This document shows, piece by piece, positions 59,201-64,000 of a stretch of DNA of 64,000 nucleotides. Position numbers and translations under genes: made by a program. A model generated the notes under the pieces. The model did no database searches. It saw nothing but the letters and a program-made list of their open reading frames with translations, and had not been told where the DNA came from. Numbering within the stretch: the stretch's first letter is position 1; every line of letters starts with the position of its first letter. Origin of the DNA: Cristatella mucedo (taxonomy: Eukaryota > Bryozoa > Phylactolaemata > Cristatellidae); NCBI GenBank assembly GCA_009760855.2, contig WPIO01000073.1, positions 1,101,001 through 1,165,000 of the forward strand, written 5' to 3'.

Positions 59201-61281
59201 AGCGGCCGATTCGCTGCAGCGGACGCCGGTAAGCTACAGCGGAGGAGCGCGTGCCGCGCTCAGTGGCTCTCTCTCTCTGTCCCCCCCGGTGAGCCCCGTT
59301 AAAAAACGAGCGAAAGCCTTGCCGCGGCGGCGGCGGCTGTTCGCTTGTTCGTTCGGGCGGCCGCCGCCGCTGCGGATCTCGTCAGAGAGTGCGGCTCAGG
59401 TCGCGTCAGCGTGACCGTCGGGACGCACTGCGTGCACGCGCACTGGCAGCGGCGGCGCGAGCGTGGATTACACGCGAAGTGCTGGTTCTTTTTGTCTTTT
59501 GTCCCTTGAGAGCGTTCGAGGTTCGTCTTCTATTTACTTTCTTACTGTTTTATATTTCCTTGTTCGTTTTCTATTTTCGCTTTTAATTACATTTCCCAGT
59601 ATCGTTGAAATTAAGCTAGTCTTTGGTCGCCTGCTGAGGCGAATCGACTGTTATTGACTAATCGAGCCTTGCAATCGACTGTTCAAGGGCTTGATACTAG
59701 TCGATACTTGGAAAAAAGTGCTCCTGTCGATGGACTGAGCGCTGACGCACTATGCCTACATTTGCTACACTTGTTTTGTTTCTTAGGCACGCTACAGCTG
59801 AGCGCCACTCTTCTAAATTGAATGGCGCACTGCGAAATGTGCCGAGAAGTGCAAGACAGAGGAGGAGCGTACACGCAGCAGCAGCAGCGCAGCGTAGCAT
59901 TTCGCCAGCCAGTAACCAGTACCCCTCGTTGCCCTTCGGCCTTTGAGCCTGCTCGAAGGCCGAAGGACAACTGGCTACGCGTCTCCGCGAAGCGCTTCCT
60001 CTACGCACGCTGGGCTGATAAGCTGGCTTGGCCGCCCTGGTTTGGCCCCGGGGGGGGGGTGGGAGGAGGGAGGCGACGCGACGCGCTCGCCTTTTATGAC
60101 TGAGGTCGTGGGTTCGAGCCCTGCGGCAAGTGTAATGCGCCTGGGTAGAATATCTCTTAGGGTGCAGTGCGAATGAATTTCACGTATCCATTCATTGATT
60201 TGGGGGAAAAGCTACGCCGAGGCACCGGCAGCCTGATCGCGAAGGACCGACACTGGGCCGTGCTAGCCCAGGAGGTGAGGTGCTCGCTCTTCACGACAGA
60301 GGTCGCGGGTTCGAATTCAACAGTGGGCGATCCTTTATTGTCAGCTGCAAGCGGCGGCGATAGCCGTCGAGGCTCGTCTGTCGCTCGCTACACGAATGAG
60401 GCTGTTAATAAATCAGCTCATATTTGTTTATACCGCTTGGAATTATCGCTTGGAATTCCCTTGAAGCACTCGTCGGAATTTTTGCATCTGCGCTGGCGGC
60501 TCAGGGCGCTGAGCTCACGTCGGTCGCAGGCTATGGCCGCGGCGGCGGCCATAGTGGCGCATCTCTGAGCTGTTTCTCCGCTGCTGCTGCCGCCCTAGAC
60601 GGCCGAGCCACGGAGCGCGGCGACGGCGGCTCAGCCTTCCAAGTCGGCGTCGTGGTTTCGACACGACCGAGCGGGTGCAGCGGTGCAGCCAGCCAAACTA
60701 GAGTCCCGCGGAAAGGCCGCCGCCACCGGGCTCGAGCCACTCGCCGGCGCCGGCGGCCGTCGAGCTGCTGCTGCTGCTGCGGCAGCGACGGACCAGAGCG
60801 TCAGTGACATGTCGCTGTCGGCGGCGTTCGCGCGCCTATTCGGCACGACGTCCAGCCAGCAGTCGATTCCGTCGTCGACGTCTAATAGCACCGAGTCGAT
60901 TGCCAGCGTGCTGCGACTGCTATTCAAAGAGGACGACCGCCTATCGGCCGTGGCCTCCAGCGGCCACGTCGGCGGCGGCGTCCCGGCTCCGGCCGCTCGC
61001 TGCGCCAGCGCCGAGGCTGCGGTGATGTCGTCGTCACTCGGCGCCGCGCGAGGCTCGACCTGCGGGCAAAGCTGCGGCGCGGCGACGGAGGGGTCGCCGC
61101 GGCCGAGCTGCGACGCCGGCCGCTGGGCAGCGTCGGCGCGTGTCGGCTCTGGGCGGCTCACGGCGCCGGGAGCGGCTGCGACGGCGGCAGCAGCGCTACC
61201 GGCCGCGACGAGGCGACGAAGGCGAGCGTCCAACTTCTTCGTGAAGAGTCAGTGCCTACGAGAGCGTCTCGTGGCCTTCAG
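46912..61281 (+). CDS. CALCOCO/TAX1BP1-like SKICH coiled-coil protein, 10 exons, 3' partial
   Basis: Exons 46912-47036, 47114-47312, 49932-50058, 51068-51321, 52516-52696, 52923-53071, 55082-55395, 58545-58851, 58983-59228 and 60599-61281 join in phase (861 codons and no stop). Exons 1-3 form a SKICH domain (~30-150): ITFEGVRRTYLPGTD, KSDWIALVQV, DYIAFNWAS, YQFLYVQKRKDQILGASSPF. Exons 6-9 are heptad-like coiled coil (SKRIQLLKERIKKFVGELKQ; SRLADLQKQLDEER). Exon 10 is Ser/Ala/Gly-rich with a basic tail. Known of the family (CALCOCO1, NDP52, TAX1BP1): selective-autophagy receptors and transcriptional coactivators, usually ending in zinc fingers. None are seen here; the donor at 61282 (AG|GTAAAC) implies more exons. 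Exons 1-3 and 6-9 are firm; 4, 5 and 10 are weaker. Confidence 0.75.
47565..47715 (+). mobile_element. SINE-B in intron 2 of the SKICH-type gene
   Basis: GCAGGTAAGGTGCTCG, CGTGGGTTCGAGGCCTGC, ACTGCAAACAGTGGCGATAG, AAGGCTCTTCTGCAGCTATA and GAGGCAGTTAAATCAATTAG. Same sense as the gene. Confidence 0.8.
48420..48483. repeat. 32-bp tandem duplication
   Basis: GTTCGGCATGCCTCGTTAGC and following bases occur twice at a 32-bp offset with one C/T difference. Intronic. Confidence 0.9.
48950..49735 (+). mobile_element. Highly decayed LINE family 1
   Basis: Recognisable only in blocks: GCAGCTAAGCTTGTCCGTCG (KLVCR-equivalent), TCACTTCCGGGTCCCTTCAT, and the tail GATGTAAAATACCTAGAGAG with TTTCTCTCAAGAAATGCT. 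Confidence 0.55.
50168..50432. repeat. Compound (TA)n/(AC)n microsatellite
   Basis: TA runs flank a core of about 25 AC dinucleotides (50218-50268) in intron 3 of the SKICH-type gene. ORFs of His/Thr or Cys/Val repeats read through it are artefacts. Confidence 0.95.
51068..51321 (+). CDS. SKICH-protein exon 4, frame ambiguous
   Basis: With phase 1 from exon 3 this exon reads ASGHVETSASFASV then STLNVAFVVDRNMFLQDHEK and stays open for 84 codons, ending in phase 0 to match exon 5. A second frame within it reads KLLDRQRLEEADILCSQNK, which looks more like coiled coil. It would be reached if a 66-nt intron (51118-51183, G|GTAGTC to CTTCAG) were removed. I cannot decide between them by eye. Confidence 0.5.
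52516..52696 (+). CDS. SKICH-protein exon 5 (probable)
   Basis: The exon follows ACTTGTTTGCAG and ends at GCCG|GTATGA, phases 0 and 1. The translation is Ser/Thr/Ala-rich without recognisable motif (TETANSVNLTRYSQSS at the start), consistent with a disordered linker between SKICH and coiled coil. The alternate frame of exon 4 would join another reading here (DRDSQQRESNEIQ), so this exon is tentative. Confidence 0.45.
52826..52931. repeat. 53-bp tandem duplication containing a 3' splice site
   Basis: Two adjacent 53-bp copies (52826-52878, 52879-52931) differ at a single position (C/T). Each contains TTGCTTACGTTGCAG followed by GAGCCTCCG, that is, a complete acceptor. Use of the second copy (52922) keeps exon 6 in phase; use of the first would add 53 nt and shift the frame. 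Confidence 0.9.
53145..53235 (+). mobile_element. LINE tail fragment in intron 6
   Basis: AATGTAAAGTGCCTAGAAAG, GATTGAGTTATCCGAGGGTG and (TTA)n. Confidence 0.7.
53832..53897. repeat. (CA)n/(CGCA)n-rich tract
   Basis: Irregular CACA/CGCACG tract in intron 6, source of spurious minus-strand Cys/Val ORFs. Confidence 0.85.
54180..54560 (+). mobile_element. Decayed LINE fragment in intron 6
   Basis: FAGLPSYTIRCFLWMQTSDA and CCITPLLVYLNWFPIKQRIE follow the family 1 order with frameshifts. A short repeated AACATCTAACTAACTAACATC-like stretch lies within it. Confidence 0.65.
55508..55652 (+). mobile_element. SINE-A in intron 7
   Basis: GAGCTGGTTTTGTCTAGC head, CGTGGGCTCGAGCCCCG B-box region, GTGAAGCGCCTGAATAGAGA and CTTGGGGCGCTATATAAATG tail. 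Same sense as the gene. Confidence 0.9.
55945..56625 (+). mobile_element. LINE family 1 3' end in intron 7
   Basis: Frame HNSAARLVCRERRSCHITPL, KQRIDFKFLSLTFWFLHSLA, NLP-type block, GDRAFSSYAPKAWNSLPTCV, then the 3' UTR and tail AAAGTCCCTAGAAAGAGATT ending in (ATT)n. One of the better preserved copies but 5'-truncated. Confidence 0.85.
56640..57365. other. Intron 7 sequence, nothing recognised
   Basis: Two overlapping plus ORFs (56691-57139) have no domain and no splice support; not assigned. Confidence 0.4.
57370..57575 (+). mobile_element. LINE family 2 3' end
   Basis: GAGACGAAGTCTGTCGGCTA, AAGCCGCTTAGGCTGTGAGT and GGAGATACATACATAA match the 12.6 and 28.3 kb copies. Confidence 0.65.
57835..58055 (+). 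mobile_element. LINE reverse transcriptase C-terminal scrap
   Basis: LVPVYTSDHLAIPVCT and DSGHLAVPRTKLKWFGEY resemble the family 3 block also seen near 42.3 kb. Confidence 0.55.
59229..60598 (+). other. Intron 9 with SINE fragments
   Basis: A SINE-A-like fragment lies at about 60100-60180 (GGTCGTGGGTTCGAGCCCTG, AATGCGCCTGGGTAGA) directly before a SINE-B. A 10-bp-armed hairpin (CCTTCGGCCT/AGGCCGAAGG) lies near 59933-59967. Confidence 0.5.
60255..60428 (+). mobile_element. SINE-B in intron 9
   Basis: GCCCAGGAGGTGAGGTGCTC, CGCGGGTTCGAATTC, CTGCAAGCGGCGGCGATAGC, GAGGCTCGTCTGTCGCTCGC and GAGGCTGTTAATAAATCAGC. Confidence 0.85.
60599..61281 (+). CDS. Low-complexity exon 10 of the SKICH-type gene
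   Basis: The 227-codon open frame follows a good pyrimidine tract (CTGCTGCTGCCGCCCTAG) in phase 0, as exon 9 requires, and ends at TTCAG|GTAAAC. It contains AAFARLFGTTSSQQSIPSS, SIASVLRLLFKEDDRL and a basic end RRRRASNFFVKSQCLRERL. No family is recognised. A long antisense frame also exists because of the high GC content, but lacks splice signals. Confidence 0.5.
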
Positions 61282-62115
61282 GTAAACGCAGCATCGAAAA
61301 GCCAGGCGGCGGCGGCGCGACGTGAGCGTGCCACGGCATTGGCTGTCGCCGAATGTGGCGCCTTGAGCCGATCGCGCTCGCTCGTTAAATCGCAGATGGG
61401 CGCGAGACAACCGAAGATGCCCGCACTGCGACACAACCTTCACCGCTAACGTATCCAGGAGCGCCATCCGCCGACACTTGAACGTGCACTCGAGCAGCCC
61501 AGCGGACGGAGCGTGCACAGTGGCACGTGATTTTCACTCTCGCGCACTGGTGCCCCAGGTGGACGAATAAAGGACGCATACACTCTCCTGCCGCACGGCC
61601 CTCGCTAGCTCAAGTTGCGGCGGCGCAACGCGTGCAATGTGCAAAGAGCTGAAGCAATATGCCAAGCGGCAATGACGCAGCGCTCGATATCCTGCACGCA
61701 GCGCTAGCAGCAATGCCGCATTAGAAAAAACACGATCAGTAGCCTGTATATTAGCCATTAGCCATTAGCCACCGGCCCGGGCGAAGGGGGCAGGCAGCGC
61801 TGAAGCCTTGGCAACGAAGAGACGATTCTGAGTCCCCGTTTCCCACGGACTACGTCGATATAGCTTTGCCTCGTCAGCCGCACCATCGGAGACCGTTAAA
61901 CTAGGAAGGAGGCACGAAACTACCCGCCGCCTAGGTTTCGTGCAAGTTCAAAATGAGTTATTCGTCGGAGCCAATTTTAGATTGTCAATCGAGGCTGAGG
62001 CATCAGATACCAGAACGAACGTTACCCTAATTCATTCCTATTCTGTTTTTAGAAACCGCAAAGTCTGCCTCACCAAGCCGTTCTTATCAAGCCTTACGCA
62101 GCGCCAATCGAACGA
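61282..62115. other. No exon recognised beyond 61281
   Basis: No zinc-finger or other continuation of the SKICH-type gene was found. The short duplication TTAGCCATTAGCCATTAGCC is at about 61750-61769. Confidence 0.4.
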
Positions 62116-62243
62116 AGCTCAGGGTTCAGGAGCTCAGGGTTCAGGAGCTCAGGGTTCAGGAGCTCAGGGTTCAGGAGCTCAGGGGTCACGAGCTCAGGGG
62201 TCACGAGCTCAGGGGTCACGAGCTCAGGGGGTCACGAGCTCAG
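62116..62243. repeat. 15-bp minisatellite in two variant blocks
   Basis: Four copies of AGCTCAGGGTTCAGG are followed by three of AGCTCAGGGGTCACG, one 16-bp variant and a partial copy. Copies are identical within each block. Confidence 0.95.
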
Positions 62244-62594
62244 GAGTAAGAAAGCGGGTGCTTTAAAGTCTGCTGGCTGCCCACGGCAAGGCGCTAGCTC
62301 TTGAGCGCAGGCGCGGAGGGGGCGAAGGTGCTTTCCCATTGGTCCGCGCGGCAGAGCGTCTACGCGTCCGGCGCCGGTCGCGCCCGCCGAGGTGCCGGCG
62401 GCGCTCGGTCGGCGGTGCAGCAACCGGGCGCGAACAGCTTCCACCCCGCCACGTCGACGGATAGCAAAGAGTAACCGGACGCAAATAAGTGGCAAGGATG
62501 CTTATAGCTATTAGCGCTTGGCATAAAAGTCGTGCGCCTGCCATGACGTCAAGGGACGGTGGCGAGCGTCCCGGCGCCGCGAGCCACGAGCTAT
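62244..62594. other. No gene recognised
   Basis: GC-rich, overlapping minus-strand frames without domain, between the minisatellite and the LTR. Confidence 0.4.
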
Positions 62595-62992
62595 TGTAGC
62601 GCCCGGCTGGCTTTGGCTGAATTTTAGCGCGAACAATAGCTGTTCGGCGGCGGGCTAGAGCCCCTTTGTCCTGGAGCAGTGAGCCAGAGAGGAGCGTCAG
62701 TGCGGTTAGAGAGGAAGCGCTTAGGAGCAGGCCAGGAAGCTCTGAGACGAGCGGCGGCGATTCGGCCTTTAGAATTGGTCCGATACTCGCGGAAGCTGCT
62801 GGTAGATGTTGGCTGGCCTGTCAACCCCCGCCTTCCATCTTTCCAAGAAAGAATCTTCTGGAACCCATTCGCCATTCAAGCTGGACGGAGGTACCCTTCC
62901 AGTGGCCTGGGGACGGTAGTAATTCCTTTCTGTAATGGGCCAAGGTGTCCGGGCCCAATACCACTAAGCTCTTGCCCATTGTTCCAGCTAGG

Positions 62993-63000
62993 TATTTAAG
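62993..63000 (+). promoter_or_regulatory. TATA-like box of the solo LTR
   Basis: TATTTAAG lies about 400 bp into the LTR and some 700 bp before the AATAAA; transcription would begin roughly 25-30 bp downstream, near the CGAGCGACGCTCG palindrome. Confidence 0.5.
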
Positions 63001-63302
63001 AGTCGAGCGACGCTCGCTCTTGGCCTCGTGTCTTTTTGTCTGTGGTCTTCTGTCTTTGGTCCGGCTCCGCCGTCGGACTCGTTTTCTCTGGAAGCGAGGG
63101 AGGAGGGCGGGCTGTTCGCCAGCGATTGACGGAACAGGACGAGACAGCTCTAGGAGGATTCGGTGGAACCCCACCGAACACGGTCGTATCGCGCCCGAGC
63201 TGGCATTTTGTGTGTTCTTTCGTGTTTTGTGTTTCTTTTGTGTCGTGTGTGTGCGCGCTAGCACGTGGTCTCGGCATAGGGATTTGCCGGCGCGAGCTAG
63301 GC

Positions 63303-63660
63303 GTAGTTGGCGTGTGTGGAGCTCTAGTTCACCGGGTAGGGTTTAGGCTCCGGGTCGCGCTTCAGTGTGGAGAAGTATTTCCTCCGCAGGAGTGCTTGAG
63401 TTGGCGTGTGTGGAGTATTCCGGTCGCACTGGTGGAAACCGAGTTCTAGTTCACCGGGTAGGGTTTAGACTCCGGTTCGCACTTCAGTGTGGAGAAGTAC
63501 TCCCTCCGCTCGAGTGTTTAAGTTGGCGTGTTTGGGGTATTCCCTCGGCACAGGTGGGAACGGATTCCTAGTTCACCGGTTAGGGTTTAGGGTCCGGGTC
63601 GCGCTTAGTGTAGAGGAGTATTTATTCCCTCCGCAAGAGTGTTGAACGTGCGAGGAGTGT
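63303..63660. repeat. 122-bp tandem triplication inside the LTR
   Basis: The landmark CTAGTTCACCGG recurs at 63324, 63446 and 63568, exactly 122 bp apart. Each unit also carries TAGGGTTTAG and a GTGGAGAAGTA-like block; the third is the most diverged. Confidence 0.9.
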
Positions 63661-63705
63661 GGAGATAAAGCTGAACTAGACGCGCAGCGACTTTGTGCGC
63701 TTGCG

Positions 63706-63711
63706 AATAAA
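63706..63711 (+). terminator. Polyadenylation signal of the solo LTR
   Basis: AATAAA followed within 30 bp by a GT-rich stretch (TTTGTGTGTCTTG), the expected arrangement for LTR 3' end formation. Confidence 0.5.
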
Positions 63712-64000
63712 GTTCAGTAAAATCCCCAATTTGTGTGTCTTGCTTCCAATTCACGCCGCGGACTCACGACCCCCTTTAGTAACGGTAAGCAGGTCAGCGC
63801 CAGAAACGCTCGTTTTGTGGCGGCCAGCTTATTGCGCGGAGGCGCGCACCGAACGGCATTAGGCGATAGGCTACGCCGCTAGGTAAGCGGCAGGTCAAGC
63901 TTACCCCGCCGAGCCTTCGGCGTTACACTATTCTGTAGTTGAGTGTGAGAGCGTCTCGCAAATTATCCGATGCTGTCGAAGGCAGTGCGTAACAGAGTGA

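Larger units (their letters stand above)
62595..63927 (+). mobile_element. Solo LTR of an LTR retrotransposon
   Basis: The 1333-bp element begins TGTAGCGCC and ends GGCGTTACA (imperfect inverted termini of the TG..CA type) and is flanked by CTAT on both sides (62591-62594 and 63928-63931). It has a TATA-like TATTTAAG at 62993 and an AATAAA at 63706-63711, placed as in an LTR promoter/terminator pair. No internal coding region, primer-binding site or second LTR is present, so recombination to a solo LTR is likely. Superfamily cannot be set from the LTR alone; the 4-bp duplication fits Ty3- or BEL-type integration. Confidence 0.75.

Noticed and set aside
60631-61233. 200-codon minus-strand ORF opposite exon 10
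   Set aside because: GC-rich shadow frame without splice sites; the plus frame has acceptor, donor and correct phases.
62116-62243. CRISPR-like array
   Set aside because: Units are contiguous without spacers; it is a minisatellite in a eukaryotic genome.
62245-62540. Minus-strand Arg-rich ORFs next to the LTR
   Set aside because: Overlapping GC-rich frames in three registers without any domain.

Overview
This is a eukaryotic, almost certainly animal, nuclear window. Genes are split by GT-AG introns of about 0.2 to 3.1 kb (one intron is GC-AG), microsatellites are common, and much of the sequence is decayed retrotransposon. Three protein-coding genes can be assembled exon by exon with matching splice phases. 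All three belong to metazoan families but are clearly diverged from the vertebrate proteins, so I favour an invertebrate. I cannot name the phylum. Coding exons are often very GC-rich with alanine/arginine/serine runs, while intergenic DNA is nearer base-balanced.

Layout. 1-30 kb: gene-poor. It holds fragments of several non-LTR retrotransposon families (L2/CR1/Rex1-like reverse transcriptases), two tRNA-headed SINE families (called SINE-A and SINE-B here), microsatellites, and one unassigned possible exon on the minus strand (18.96-19.57 kb). 30.6-34.65 kb: a SERAC1-like serine-active-site lipase gene on the minus strand, 3 exons, about 670 aa. 34.65-35.8 kb: the short gap between two divergently oriented genes, carrying a 14-bp minisatellite and a SPIN-like hAT miniature transposon. 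35.8-39.5 kb: a METTL6-like tRNA m3C methyltransferase on the plus strand, 5 exons. 39.6-46.9 kb: LINEs and SINEs, some nested, and a Tigger/pogo-like miniature element. 46.9-61.3 kb: a plus-strand gene whose first three exons encode a SKICH domain of the CALCOCO/TAX1BP1 (autophagy receptor) family, followed by coiled-coil exons and a low-complexity exon; ten exons join in phase and the 3' end is not found. 62.1-64 kb: a 15-bp minisatellite and a solo LTR (62595-63927) with a 4-bp target duplication, a TATA-like box, a polyadenylation signal and an internal 122-bp triplication.

The three genes do not form a pathway: a mitochondria/ER-contact lipase, a tRNA-modifying enzyme and a putative selective-autophagy adaptor. 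SERAC1 and METTL6 are head to head and may share a promoter region. The strongest non-gene signals are the common 3' hairpin tail of several LINE families and SINE-A (a SINE/LINE partnership), the SPIN-like element (a family known for horizontal transfer), a 43-bp perfect palindrome built from a SINE head, and a tandem duplication that doubles a 3' splice site. No CRISPR array, operon, rRNA or genuine tRNA gene was seen, and nothing that I would call a wholly new biological system.
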